A stretch of DNA of 64,000 bases from Falsiroseomonas oleicola. GTDB lineage: Bacteria; Pseudomonadota; Alphaproteobacteria; Acetobacterales; Acetobacteraceae. Numbering within the stretch: position 1 is the first letter of the stretch; each line of letters begins with the position of its first letter. Shown piece after piece: positions 40,907-49,775 of this stretch. The translations under genes were made by a program, and so were the position numbers. Location: contig NZ_JAERQM010000002.1 of the NCBI RefSeq assembly GCF_019029495.1, positions 62,001 through 126,000 of the forward strand. Reading direction: 5' to 3'. The notes under the pieces are model-generated. The model did no database searches, was not told the DNA's origin, and saw only the letters and a program-made list of their open reading frames with translations.

Positions 40907-41425
40907 TCAGCCGCCGCGGCGCGGCGCCCGCTTCCTGGCAGGGGGGGGCGGTGCGGCGTCGGGCATGGGCGCGGACATCGGCATCCGCATGGGCTGCATG
41001 GGCATCCCCATGGCTGGGGGCATCCCGCCCATTGGCGCAGACGGCATCGCTGCGCCCGGCATTGGCGCGGCGCGCATCTGCATGCCGTGCTCCGCCGCCA
41101 TGGCTTCCACCTTCCGGCAATAGACATGGTAGAGCACGGTCATGATGTCCCGCACGGATTGGTCGCCGATGCGGTAGAAGATGTGATGCGCCGCGCGCCG
41201 CGTCTCCACCAGCTTCTCCTGCCGCAGCCGCGCTAGGTGCTGCGACAGGGCGGACTGGCTCAGTTCCAGCATCGCGGCGAGGTCGGAGACAGAGCGCTCG
41301 CCGAGCGCGAGCTCGCACATGATCATGATGCGCGTGCGGTTCGCCAATGTCCGCAGCAGCGCCGCCGCGGCATCGGCGCGCTGCGCCAGTTCGGCCAGAT
41401 CCAGGGAGCGCTGGGTCTCGTCCAC
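40907..41425 (-). CDS. ArsR family regulator with Met/Pro-rich C-terminal tail
   Basis: Residues 1-105 are an ArsR/SmtB winged helix: ALLRTLANRTRIMIMCELAL, SVSDLAAMLELSQSALSQHL and ARLRQEKLVETRRAAHHIFY. The C-terminal ~60 residues are a low-complexity tail with about a dozen Met residues (PMGGMPPAMGMPMQPMRMPM) ending in PPPPARKRAPRRGG. Such Met clusters can bind Cu(I), but may simply be disordered. A Cys in CELAL and one in YCRKVEA are the only Cys. It is back to back with the methyltransferase gene ends (40906/40907). Confidence 0.87.
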   Translation of the reverse strand: MDETQRSLDLAELAQRADAAAALLRTLANRTRIMIMCELALGERSVSDLAAMLELSQSALSQHLARLRQEKLVETRRAAHHIFYRIGDQSVRDIMTVLYHVYCRKVEAMAAEHGMQMRAAPMPGAAMPSAPMGGMPPAMGMPMQPMRMPMSAPMPDAAPPPPARKRAPRRGG

Positions 41426-41471
41426 GATTTCCTTGCCCCTTACGACCGACGCTGCCCCATGGCGCGGCGGT

Positions 41472-42365
41472 TCAGCGTTGCATGCCCCATCTTACCACCG
41501 TCCGCGCCTCCAGCGTACGGAACACCACGCCTTCCATCAGCAATCCGATGACGATCACCGCCATCAGCCCGGCGAAGACCTCCGCCGTCTCCAGCGAATT
41601 GCGGCGCTCGAAGATGAACCAGCCGAGGCCGCCGGAGCCGGCGGAGACGCCGAAGACCAGCTCCGCCGCGATCAGCGTGCGCCAGGCGAAGGCCCAGCCG
41701 ATCTTCAGGCCCGAGACGATGGATGGCAGCGCCGCCGGCACCAGGATCAGCAGGACGTAGCGGATGCCACGCAGCCCGTAATTCTGCCCGGCCATGCGCT
41801 GCGCATCCGGCACGGCGCGGAAGCCGGCCAGCGTGTTCAGCGCCACCGCCCAGAGCACGGAATGGACGATGACGAAGATGATGCTGCCGGAGCCCAGGCC
41901 GAACCACATCAGCGCCAGCGGCAGCAGCGCGATGGCCGGCAGCGGGTTGAACATGGCGGTCAGGGTGGAGAGCAGATCCGCGCCCCAGCGGCTGCCGATG
42001 GCCAGCGAGGTCAGCACCGCCGCGAGCAGGATGCCGACGGCATAGCCCATCAGCAGGATCTCCAGCGAGGTGCCGATGCGGTCCGGCAGCGTGCCATCCA
42101 GCATCAGCCGCAACAATGCCGCCGCCGTCTCGCCGAAGCTCGGGAACAGCAGCGGGTTGTCGTAGAGCCGCGCATTCAGCTCCCACAGCGCCGCGATGCA
42201 GACCAGCACGATGGCGCGCCGGAACCAGCCCTGCGCGGCCAGCCGCTGCGCGAAGGGCAGGGGGCGCACCACCGGCTCGGTGATGGCGCTGGCGGCGATG
42301 GGCGCTTCCTCACGTTCGGGACGCGCGGCGGTGGCGCGGCGCGGCGCGGTGGCGGACAGGCTCAT
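41472..42365 (-). CDS. ABC transporter permease (SsuC/TauC type)
   Basis: The 297-residue protein has an N-terminal cytoplasmic extension, six membrane helices and the BPD_transp_1 EAA-type loop (MAGQNYGLRGIRYVLLILVP, AALPSIVSGLKIGWAFAW). It matches the nitrate/sulfonate/taurine class. Its start overlaps the upstream ATPase gene by 4 bp, so the order is isomerase, binding protein, ATPase, permease. It lies 46 bp from the divergent-in-function ArsR gene on the same strand. Confidence 0.92.
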   Translation of the reverse strand: MSLSATAPRRATAARPEREEAPIAASAITEPVVRPLPFAQRLAAQGWFRRAIVLVCIAALWELNARLYDNPLLFPSFGETAAALLRLMLDGTLPDRIGTSLEILLMGYAVGILLAAVLTSLAIGSRWGADLLSTLTAMFNPLPAIALLPLALMWFGLGSGSIIFVIVHSVLWAVALNTLAGFRAVPDAQRMAGQNYGLRGIRYVLLILVPAALPSIVSGLKIGWAFAWRTLIAAELVFGVSAGSGGLGWFIFERRNSLETAEVFAGLMAVIVIGLLMEGVVFRTLEARTVVRWGMQR

Positions 42366-43153
42366 GCGGGAACTTCCTCGACCGGCTCGGCGAAGAGCAT
42401 GCTGTGGATGCGCTGGTGCAGGCGCTGGAATTCAGGGCTGCCCTGCTGCTGCTGGTCGAGCCCCGCCGCATCCAGCTCCGCCCGCACCCGGCCCGGATGC
42501 GGCGACAGCACCAGGATGCGGGAGCCGACGATGATCGCCTCCTCGATCGAATGCGTCACGAACAGCGCGGTGAAGCCGATGTCGTGCCACAGCGCCAGGA
42601 ACTCCTCCTGCATCCGCCGCCGCGTCAGCGCATCCAGCGCCGCATAGGGCTCGTCCATCAGCAGGATGTCGGGCTTCATCGCCATGGCGCGGGCGATGGC
42701 GACGCGCTGCTTCATGCCGCCCGAGAGGGTATGCGGATAGGCATCGGCGAAGGCGGCCAGGCCGACCTTGGCGATATAGTGCCGCGCGCGCTCCTCCACC
42801 TCCCGCCCGCTGAGCCCGCCGCCGACCTTCATCGGGAAGGCGACATTGCCGAGCACGGTCTTCCAGGGCAGCAGCTGGTCGAATTCCTGGAAGACCATCA
42901 TGCGGTCGGGGCCGGGCCGTTCCACCGGCCGGCCATGCAGCAGGATGCGGCCCTCCTCCGGCTTCAGGAAGCCGCCCACCGCCTTCAGCAGGCTGGACTT
43001 GCCGCAGCCGGAGGGGCCCAGCAGCACGAAACGGTCGCCATCCTGCACCTGGAAGCTGACGCGGGAGGTGGCGGTCACCTGCCGTTCCGGCGTGGTGAAG
43101 CGCAGGGTGACGCCCTGCACGTCGAGCAGCGGCGCGGCGCTTGCCTCAGCCAT
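42362..43153 (-). CDS. ABC transporter ATP-binding protein (SsuB/TauB type)
   Basis: The 263-residue ATPase has Walker A LLGPSGCGKSSLLKAVGG, Q loop MVFQEFDQLLPWK, signature LSGGMKQRVAIARAMA, Walker B PDILLMDEPYAALDAL and the H loop FVTHSIEEA. It powers the adjacent permease. The nitrate/sulfonate/taurine family assignment rests on the LLPWKTVLGNV and MDEPYAALD wording. It is 3 bp from the binding-protein gene. Confidence 0.95.
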   Translation of the reverse strand: MAEASAAPLLDVQGVTLRFTTPERQVTATSRVSFQVQDGDRFVLLGPSGCGKSSLLKAVGGFLKPEEGRILLHGRPVERPGPDRMMVFQEFDQLLPWKTVLGNVAFPMKVGGGLSGREVEERARHYIAKVGLAAFADAYPHTLSGGMKQRVAIARAMAMKPDILLMDEPYAALDALTRRRMQEEFLALWHDIGFTALFVTHSIEEAIIVGSRILVLSPHPGRVRAELDAAGLDQQQQGSPEFQRLHQRIHSMLFAEPVEEVPA

Positions 43154-43156
43154 CGA

Positions 43157-44170
43157 TCAGCCGCCCGCCCGGTCGTGCATATTGTCCCAGAACAGATCCT
43201 TGAAGCTGGGCGGCAGGGTGCGGATCTGGCCGCGGCGATGCATGAAGCTGACATAGGGCATCACGCCCATCGGCGTGGAGGTGAATTCCAGCACCGACTT
43301 GTCGCGGATCATCGCCTCCGTCTCCGCCAGGTCGATCCGCCCGGGATTGCTGCTGGCGTAGATCTCGGCGGCCCGGCGCGGCTCCTCGTTGATCAGCTGC
43401 ATCGCATCCTCGATCGCCAGGGCGACGGCATCGAAGACCTTCGGATTGGCGTTGCGCCAGCGGCCGGTGTTGTAGAGCACGGCGCCCGCATGCGGCCCGC
43501 CCAGCACATCCTCCGACGAGATCACGCGGGTGATGCGGGAGTCCTTCGCCTCGTACCAGGCGAAGGGCATATTGGCGAAGTGGGAGGTGATCTCGGTCTG
43601 GCCGGAGAGCAGCGCCTGCATCGCCTCCGGATGCGGCATGGAGACGGTCTGGCGGTCCAGCCGGTCGAAGCCGCTTTCGCCGAAGGCCTTTTCGCAGGCC
43701 ATCTGAAGCGTCAGCGCCTGGACCGAGATGCGCACCGCCGGCAGCGCGATGCGGCCCTTGCCGATGAGGCCCGCCAGATCGCGCACATCCGGCACCACTG
43801 TGTTGAGATGCAGCGGCGAATTGCCCATGGAGGCGATGGCCCGCACCTGCAGCGAGCTGCGCGTCTTGTCCCAGAGGTTGATCATCGGCGGCACGCCGCC
43901 GGAGATGAAATCCACCTGCCCCGCCAGCATCGCGTCGATCATGGCCGGGCCGCCGGTGATCTTCAGCAGTCGCGCCGCGACCGGCCCGACGCCGAGCTGG
44001 CGGGCTCTGCGGTCCACCAGGCCTTCCTTCACCATGACGGTGATCGGCAGGTAGCTGAGGCCGAAGCCCTCGGCGAAGCGCACCTCGCCGACTTCGGCGC
44101 GCGCCAGGCGCGGGGCAGCGAGGCTGAGCAGGCCGGCGGCGGTCAGCGCGCGTCGGGTCGTCGTCATCAT
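43157..44170 (-). CDS. ABC transporter substrate-binding protein (NMT1/SsuA type)
   Basis: The ATG at 44170 overlaps the isomerase stop and starts a signal peptide with a twin Arg (MMTTTRRALTAAGLLSLA, ARA cleavage). The 337-residue product has the NMT1/THI5 and SsuA layout: EGFGLSYLPITVMVKEGLVD, LLKITGGPAMIDAMLAGQVD and FISGGVPPMINLW. The ligand may be a sulfonate, an aromatic or a pyrimidine-type solute. Together with the ATPase and permease it forms a complete importer. Confidence 0.9.
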   Translation of the reverse strand: MMTTTRRALTAAGLLSLAAPRLARAEVGEVRFAEGFGLSYLPITVMVKEGLVDRRARQLGVGPVAARLLKITGGPAMIDAMLAGQVDFISGGVPPMINLWDKTRSSLQVRAIASMGNSPLHLNTVVPDVRDLAGLIGKGRIALPAVRISVQALTLQMACEKAFGESGFDRLDRQTVSMPHPEAMQALLSGQTEITSHFANMPFAWYEAKDSRITRVISSEDVLGGPHAGAVLYNTGRWRNANPKVFDAVALAIEDAMQLINEEPRRAAEIYASSNPGRIDLAETEAMIRDKSVLEFTSTPMGVMPYVSFMHRRGQIRTLPPSFKDLFWDNMHDRAGG

Positions 44171-44772
44171 GTGTCTCTCCCGCTGGAAGGGTGCTGCAGC
44201 GCTTCCTCGAGCTGGGCCAGTTGGTCCTGGCCCCAGAATATTTCCCCCGCGAGGGCGTAGGTCGGCGCGCCGAAGACGCCGGCGGCCAGCGCCTGGCGCG
44301 TATTGGCGTGCCATTCCTCCAGGATCGCGGGGCTGGTGGCGGCGGCGACCAGCGCCGCGCCATCGAAGCGGTCGGTGAATTCGGCCAGCATGTCGGGCGC
44401 GGCGATGTCGCGGTCGCGCAGCCAGCAGGCGGACATCACCCACTCGGCGATCGGGAAGGGGTCCCGCCCGGCCCGCTGCGCCGCGATGACGAGGCCCGCG
44501 CCCAATTCGCGGGAGACGCCATGGCAATGCGGGTCCAGCAGGATGGGAATGCCGCGGCGGCGACCCCAGCGCGCCAGCTCCACCAGGCGATAGACCTGCC
44601 GGGCCGGGGCGCGGTCCGGCAGCTTCAGCCCGCCGGTGGCGGCGAAGATCGGCTCCAGATTGACCGGGAGGTGCCGGACCTCCGCGTCGTGGCGCGCGGC
44701 GAGCGCCTGGAAGGCGGCATGGCCGAGGAAGGAGAAGGGGGAACCCAGGGAATAGAAATAGTCGATGCGCAT
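44167..44772 (-). CDS. 2-hydroxychromene-2-carboxylate isomerase family protein (DsbA fold)
   Basis: The 201-residue protein has a DsbA-like fold with MRIDYFYSLGSPFSFLGHAA at the N-terminus, where Ser replaces the CXXC, as in HCCA isomerases and kappa GSTs. GVFGAPTYALAGEIFWGQDQ is the conserved C-terminal cis-Pro region. HCCA isomerase works glutathione-dependently in naphthalene breakdown, but many relatives have other substrates. It heads the transporter operon with a 4-bp overlap, suggesting that the imported solute is its substrate or precursor. Confidence 0.88.
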   Translation of the reverse strand: MRIDYFYSLGSPFSFLGHAAFQALAARHDAEVRHLPVNLEPIFAATGGLKLPDRAPARQVYRLVELARWGRRRGIPILLDPHCHGVSRELGAGLVIAAQRAGRDPFPIAEWVMSACWLRDRDIAAPDMLAEFTDRFDGAALVAAATSPAILEEWHANTRQALAAGVFGAPTYALAGEIFWGQDQLAQLEEALQHPSSGRDT

Positions 44773-44858
44773 GCCGCCTGCCTGCCATTGGGCTCGGCGG
44801 GCAGCCTGGAATGAATTAGAGAATTAGTAAATCCATAATGTTTGCGGATGTGGCTGCC

Positions 44859-45773
44859 CTACAGCCGCCAGCGCCGGTGCTGCCACAGCCACTGGCCCGG
44901 ATATTCGCGCACCCAGCCCTCGACGATGTCGTTCACCTGCTGGGTCGCTGCCTGGATGTCGATCTGGCCCTTCGCGTCCCGCACGAGGTCCACGGCCTCC
45001 GTCAGTTCCAGCCGGAAGCGGCCGCCGGGCAGGCGGATGGCCCGCGCGCCGTGGATCGGGCAATCGAAGCGCCGGGCGAGGCGGGCCAGGATCGGGATGG
45101 CGCTGGCCTCGCGCCCCAGGAAGCGGATGCGCGGGCCGCGGCCGAAGCGCTGGTCCACCAGCATGCCGAGATGCATCCCCTCATCCAGCGCCTCCATCAT
45201 GCGGATCGGCGCGGCGGGGCCGGCGGGGATCAGCGCGCCCATCACGCCGCGGCGCAGCGCCAGGATGTCGCGGGCGATGGCGGCGTTGTTGGGGGTGCGG
45301 TAGAGCGCCGCCGCCGGCAGGCCGTGACGCAGCGCGGCAACGGCGGGCAGTTCCCAATTCGCCAGGTGGGCGGCGAAGATGATGGCGGGCTTGCCGTCAT
45401 CGCGCAGGCGCTCGAAGCGCGCCATGCTGTCGGCGTCCAGCTCGATGCGGCCGGTATTCGGATTCTCCGGATCGAAATCCCAGAGATCGCCGAGATGCAC
45501 ATATTCGCTGGCGGTGCGGCCGAGATTCGCCCAGCTCTCGCGCAGGATCGCGGCGCGTTCGGCGGCGGTCTTCTCGGGAAAGGCCGCGTCGATATTCTCG
45601 CGCGCGATCCGGTTGGCGGAGGTCAGCGGGCCGAGGGTTCGCGCCACCGCGGCGCCGATGCGCCCCGCGCGGTCCGGCCCCAGCGCGCGAATCAACGCGA
45701 AGCCGCCCCGGACCAGGGCGGCCAGCGTTTCGTCCGCGGCGCGTTTCAGCGCGGCCTTCATGGAAACCGGCAA
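44859..45773 (-). CDS. Lipid A acyltransferase, LpxXL-like
   Basis: The 304-residue protein belongs to the LpxL/HtrB lysophospholipid acyltransferase family. It has the catalytic HX4E as HLANWE (His126, Glu131) in IIFAAHLANWELPAV, then DQRFGRGPRIRFLGR and a basic C-terminus YPGQWLWQHRRW typical of these inner-membrane enzymes. It ends a six-gene operon whose order matches rhizobial acpXL to lpxXL, where LpxXL transfers a very-long-chain fatty acid from AcpXL to lipid A. The start could also be at 45761. Confidence 0.85.
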   Translation of the reverse strand: MPVSMKAALKRAADETLAALVRGGFALIRALGPDRAGRIGAAVARTLGPLTSANRIARENIDAAFPEKTAAERAAILRESWANLGRTASEYVHLGDLWDFDPENPNTGRIELDADSMARFERLRDDGKPAIIFAAHLANWELPAVAALRHGLPAAALYRTPNNAAIARDILALRRGVMGALIPAGPAAPIRMMEALDEGMHLGMLVDQRFGRGPRIRFLGREASAIPILARLARRFDCPIHGARAIRLPGGRFRLELTEAVDLVRDAKGQIDIQAATQQVNDIVEGWVREYPGQWLWQHRRWRL

Positions 45774-45777
45774 AAAA

Positions 45778-46800
45778 TCAGAACTTCACCACGATCTTGC
45801 CGAAGACGCGGCGCGATTCCAGCCGCTCCAGGCCTTCCGTGAAGCGTTCCAGCGGCACCACGGTGTCCAGCACCGGCAGGATGCCCTGCGACATCTTGCC
45901 CAGCGCATCGCCGACGTTGCGGATGGCGCAGCCGAAACTCCCAAAAATGCGGAGCTGGCGCTGGAAGATCATCATCAGGTTCGTCTCGGCCGAGACGCCG
46001 GAGGTGCTGCCGCAGGTCACCAGCCGCCCACCTGGGCGCAGCGACAGCAGCGATCCCGCCCAGGTGGTCGCGCCCACATGCTCGAACACCACATCGACGC
46101 CGCGCTTGCCCGTCACCCGGCGCGCCACCGTCGAAAAGTTCTTGTCGGTGTAGTTCACCACATGGTCGGCGCCGAGCGCCTGCGCCTTGGCGCATTTCTC
46201 GTCATCGCCGGCCGTGGCGATCACGGTGCAGCCATGGGCCTTGGCGACGCGGATGGCCACCGAGCCGATGCCTGACCCCGCAGCCTGGATCAGGATGGTC
46301 TCGCCCGGCTTCAACTGCGCATTGTCGAACAGCATGTGCTCGACGGTGCCAAAGGTGACGGTGGCGCAGGCCGCTTCCTCGAAAGGCACGTTTTCCGGCA
46401 CGCGCACCAGCAGCCGCGCCGGCACATTCGCCAGTTCGCGCGCGAAGCCGTCGATATGGAAGCCGGCGACGCCGGAGACGTTCTCGCAGAAATTGTCGCG
46501 GCCTTCGCGGCAGGCGGCGCAATGGCCGCAGGTGCGGGCGCCATAGGGCACGGCGCGGTCGCCGGCCTTCCAGCCGCTGACGCCGGCGCCGACGGCCACC
46601 ACCTCGCCCGACGCCTCCGCGCCCACCGCCAGCGGCAGCGTCCGCTGGGCGAAGGCCATGCCGCGCCAGCCCCAGACGTCGATATGGTTCAGCGAGACGG
46701 CGCGGATGCGAAGCTGCACCTCGCCCTCGGCGGGCGGCGGCGGCGGTTCGATATCCTCCAGCCGCAGGTCACGGTCGCCATGCAGGCGGAGCGCGCGCAT
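45778..46800 (-). CDS. Zinc-binding alcohol dehydrogenase in the VLCFA cluster
   Basis: The ATG at 46800 overlaps the fabF1 stop (TGATG). The 340-residue MDR protein has the structural zinc cluster CGHCAACREGRDNFC, catalytic-site residues in GAEASGEVVAVGAGV, and the Rossmann motif ILIQAAGSGIGSVAI. In rhizobia an adh2XL gene sits in the same place, presumably as an enoyl reductase or dehydrogenase in long-chain acyl synthesis. It is 4 bp from the acyltransferase gene. Confidence 0.88.
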   Translation of the reverse strand: MRALRLHGDRDLRLEDIEPPPPPAEGEVQLRIRAVSLNHIDVWGWRGMAFAQRTLPLAVGAEASGEVVAVGAGVSGWKAGDRAVPYGARTCGHCAACREGRDNFCENVSGVAGFHIDGFARELANVPARLLVRVPENVPFEEAACATVTFGTVEHMLFDNAQLKPGETILIQAAGSGIGSVAIRVAKAHGCTVIATAGDDEKCAKAQALGADHVVNYTDKNFSTVARRVTGKRGVDVVFEHVGATTWAGSLLSLRPGGRLVTCGSTSGVSAETNLMMIFQRQLRIFGSFGCAIRNVGDALGKMSQGILPVLDTVVPLERFTEGLERLESRRVFGKIVVKF

Positions 46801-48074
46801 CAGCCGGGCTCCCCGCTCAGCACCAGGCACACATTCTGCCCGCCGAAGCCAAAGCTGTTGGACATCACATGGGTGACCTTCGCGGCGCGGGCGACATTCG
46901 GCACCACGTCCAGCGTGATCGCCGGGTCCGGCTCGTCATGGTTGATGGTGGGCGGCAGCATCTGGTCGCGGATCGCCAGCAGGCTGAAGGCGGCCTCGAT
47001 GGCGCCCGCGGCCGACAGCGTATGGCCGATCATGGATTTGTTGGAGGAGATCGGCGGCGCCTGCTCGCCGAAAACGGCGCGCATGGCGAGGTTCTCCATC
47101 TTGTCGTTCTCCGGCGTGCCGGTGCCGTGGGCATTGACGTAGGAAATGTCGTCCGGCGTCAGCCCGGCATCGGCGATGGCATTGCGCATGGCCTGGATCA
47201 CCGCGCTGCCATTGGGGTTTGAGCGGGTACGGTGGAAACTGTCCGACTTCTCGCCGGCGCCGCGCACCACGCCCAGGATGCGCGCCCCGCGCGCACGGGC
47301 ATGGGAAAGGCTTTCCAGCACCAGGCAGGCGGCGCCCTCGCTCATCACGAAGCCGCCGCGGGTCTTCTCGAAGGGGCGGGAGGCGGCGGTGGGGTCCTCG
47401 TTGCGGGTCGACAGGGCCGAGAGCAGGGAGAAGCGGATCAGCGCCTCCGGCTGCACCGTGCCGTCCGCGCCGATGGCCAGCGCCGCCTGGGTCTCGCCGC
47501 GCTGGATCGCCTCGACGCCGAGCTGGATGGCGGAGGCACCGGTGGCGCAGGCGGTGGTGACGGCGATGGGCGAACCGCGCGTGCCGAAACGGGCGGCGAG
47601 ATGCTCGCCGACGCTGGCGAAGGCGGCCGTCTCATACAGCGCCGTCCAGCCGGTGGCCGCTTCCGTCAGATCCGGATAGGCGACGGCGGCCGGGGCCAGG
47701 CGGCGGGCGAGTTCGAAGCGGTGCGGCCATTCGACCTCGACCGGCGGCATGCCCAGCATCAGTGGGCCGGGGAAGGCGCCATCGGCGCCGAGGCCGGATT
47801 CGGCCAGGGCTTCCTCGGCCGCCATCACCGCCATGCGCATGACGCGGGGGGTGGCGGTCAGCGGCGCGCCCTCCGCCTCCTCCGGCAGGTCGACCGTGCC
47901 GGCGATGGTGGTGCGCAGGTGGTCGGTGGGGAAGCGGGTGATGCGGCGGATGCCGGAAGTGCCGGCCAGCAGCGCCGCCCAGTTCTGCGCGACGCCGAAG
48001 CCCAGTGGCGTGACCAGGCCGATGCCGGTGACGGCGACGATCGGGCGGCCGGCGTGATCCAGGAAAGCGCTCAC
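46800..48074 (-). CDS. Beta-ketoacyl-ACP synthase (FabF1XL-like)
   Basis: The 424-residue condensing enzyme has the Cys-His-His triad: Cys176 in VTTACATGASAIQ, His in YVNAHGTGTPENDKMEN, and Lys/His in SNKSMIGHTLSAAGAIEA. VAVTGIGLVTPLG and the FGFGGQN ending are typical of FabF. In the VLCFA cluster it would elongate acyl chains on AcpXL. It overlaps both neighbours, fabF2 by 4 bp and adh by 3 bp. Confidence 0.93.
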   Translation of the reverse strand: MSAFLDHAGRPIVAVTGIGLVTPLGFGVAQNWAALLAGTSGIRRITRFPTDHLRTTIAGTVDLPEEAEGAPLTATPRVMRMAVMAAEEALAESGLGADGAFPGPLMLGMPPVEVEWPHRFELARRLAPAAVAYPDLTEAATGWTALYETAAFASVGEHLAARFGTRGSPIAVTTACATGASAIQLGVEAIQRGETQAALAIGADGTVQPEALIRFSLLSALSTRNEDPTAASRPFEKTRGGFVMSEGAACLVLESLSHARARGARILGVVRGAGEKSDSFHRTRSNPNGSAVIQAMRNAIADAGLTPDDISYVNAHGTGTPENDKMENLAMRAVFGEQAPPISSNKSMIGHTLSAAGAIEAAFSLLAIRDQMLPPTINHDEPDPAITLDVVPNVARAAKVTHVMSNSFGFGGQNVCLVLSGEPG

Positions 48075-49276
48075 GCCTGTTCCTCCGCCGGGATCGCCCG
48101 CAGATGGGCCAGGGCCTCGCCGCGCCAGGCGCCGAAGCCGGTCACCAGCAGGTCGCGGGCGGGTTCGGTCATCGGGGCTTCGGCGTCTTCCAGCGCGGGC
48201 GGCGTCAGCCCCTCGGCCAGCATCAGCGCGCCCAGGGCGAGGCTGGCGGGGAAGCTGGCCTCCACGCCCCAGCCGAGCCGGCTGCCGGCGGCGCGCAGCG
48301 TGACCTCCCGGCCAAGCCCGGCGAGGAATTCCCGCTCCGCCGCCAGGGGCGCGGCGAGGCCGGTGGCGCCGGACAGCACGGTGAGCGGGCCTTCCGGCAG
48401 GTCCAGCCGCGCCAGCGCGCGGCCGGCGGCGGCGCCGGAAGTGTCGGTGGCGCTGCGGCGTGCCTGTTCGCAGGCGACGCCCATCACCTGGGCGAGGCCC
48501 CGGGCGCCGCGGGCGCGGGCGCTGCCAGCGGTCTCCAGCACCAGGAAGGCGCCGAGCGTGCCGGGAATGGCGCCGGGCGCCGCCGCGCGGGCGAAGACCG
48601 GGGCGTAGCCGCCCCGGCGCAGCAGCCCGCCCGCATGATACAGCACCAGCAGGTCCCAGCGCGGGGCGATGAAGGCGCCGCCGACCAGGGCCGACTGGCC
48701 GCGGCCTTCGGCCAGACGCGCGGCGGCGATGCGCACCGCCTCCGCCCCCGCCTGTTCCTCCCCCATCAGGGTGCGGGAGGCGCCGGTGACGCCGTGGACG
48801 ATGGAGACATTGCCGGCCAGCAGGTTCGAAAGCTGCGCCAGGAACAGGGTCGGCCGCAGCCCGCCGGCCAGCAGGCTGTTGAGCATGGTGGCCGCTTCCG
48901 GCGGCGGCAGGCCGGCCAGCGCGGCCAGCACATTCTCATCCAGGCCCATGTCGCGCTCGCCGCCGCCGGCGGCGATCAGCAGGTCCATCTCCGCCACCAG
49001 GGGGCGGGCGCCGGCATCGTCCAGGGCCAGGCCGGCGGCATAGGTGCCGAGGCGCTGCCAGGGCTCCATCTGCCGCTGGTCACCCTTCTTCGGGATCTGG
49101 CGGTCCAGTTCCAGCATCGGCGAGGGATGCAGCGGGAAGGGGGCGTGGCTTTCGGCATCGACCGGCGGCGGCGCGGTGCCGGCCAGCAGTGCCGCATGGG
49201 TGGCGCGGCCCTCGCCGGCGGCGGAAACCAGCCCGATGCCGGTGATCCAGATCGGCTCCTGCGCCATCTCAGCCAT
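48071..49276 (-). CDS. Ketosynthase-like protein lacking the active-site Cys (FabF2XL-like)
   Basis: The 401-residue protein keeps the thiolase-fold framework: IWITGIGLVSAAGEGRA at the N-terminus, the VHGVTGASRTLMGEEQAGAE helix and GAFLVLETAGSARARGA. At the nucleophile position VTGASRT replaces TACATG, so there is no Cys. GATGLAAP replaces HGTGTP and the second His is missing. It cannot be a normal condensing enzyme and is best compared with chain-length-factor subunits, pairing with FabF1. I choose the ATG at 49276 after GGATCGGGG; 49267 and 49291 are alternatives. Confidence 0.85.
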   Translation of the reverse strand: MAEMAQEPIWITGIGLVSAAGEGRATHAALLAGTAPPPVDAESHAPFPLHPSPMLELDRQIPKKGDQRQMEPWQRLGTYAAGLALDDAGARPLVAEMDLLIAAGGGERDMGLDENVLAALAGLPPPEAATMLNSLLAGGLRPTLFLAQLSNLLAGNVSIVHGVTGASRTLMGEEQAGAEAVRIAAARLAEGRGQSALVGGAFIAPRWDLLVLYHAGGLLRRGGYAPVFARAAAPGAIPGTLGAFLVLETAGSARARGARGLAQVMGVACEQARRSATDTSGAAAGRALARLDLPEGPLTVLSGATGLAAPLAAEREFLAGLGREVTLRAAGSRLGWGVEASFPASLALGALMLAEGLTPPALEDAEAPMTEPARDLLVTGFGAWRGEALAHLRAIPAEEQA

Positions 49277-49739
49277 GCCCCGATCCATCATATCCGGGCA
49301 GGCCGATGCGCCGGGCGGTTTCGGTCATGGCCTGGCGCAGCGGCTCGGCGGGAAAATCCATGATCCGGAAGGTCAGCTCGGCATCGGCCACGCGCTTGCC
49401 GTCGGACAGGATGCGGGCGCTGGCGACGGCGTAGCCGGAGCCGTCATGGGTGCGCGTCGCTTCCACCACCAGCGGTGCGCCGGGGCCGACGAAGCCGCGG
49501 AAATTGGCGCCGTTGACCTTCAGCAGGAAGGGCATGCGTTGCAGCTTCTCGATCGACAGCAGCAGCCAGCCGGCGGTCTGGGCCATGGTCTCCACCAGCA
49601 GCACGCCGGGGACGATGGCGTAGCCGGGGAAATGGCCCTCGAAGACCGGGCTGGCCTCCGGCACCCGGCTTTCGACCGTGATCCGGTCCGCGTCGAGCGT
49701 CACCACGCGATCGACCATCTGGAAATATTCCAGCCGCAT
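49269..49739 (-). CDS. 3-hydroxyacyl-ACP dehydratase, FabZ-like
   Basis: The 156-residue hot-dog protein has the FabZ active-site helix EGHFPGYAIVPGVLLVETMA, with His36 and Glu50, followed by GANFRGFVGPGAPLVVEATR. It should dehydrate 3-hydroxyacyl chains on the specialised ACP. It is longer than housekeeping FabZ at the C-terminus. Its stop overlaps the ketosynthase-like start by 8 bp, and acpXL lies 36 bp upstream. Confidence 0.9.
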   Translation of the reverse strand: MRLEYFQMVDRVVTLDADRITVESRVPEASPVFEGHFPGYAIVPGVLLVETMAQTAGWLLLSIEKLQRMPFLLKVNGANFRGFVGPGAPLVVEATRTHDGSGYAVASARILSDGKRVADAELTFRIMDFPAEPLRQAMTETARRIGLPGYDGSGHG

Positions 49740-49775
49740 CGCCTGTGCCCCCGTCTCCCCCTCGAACGCCTGGCC

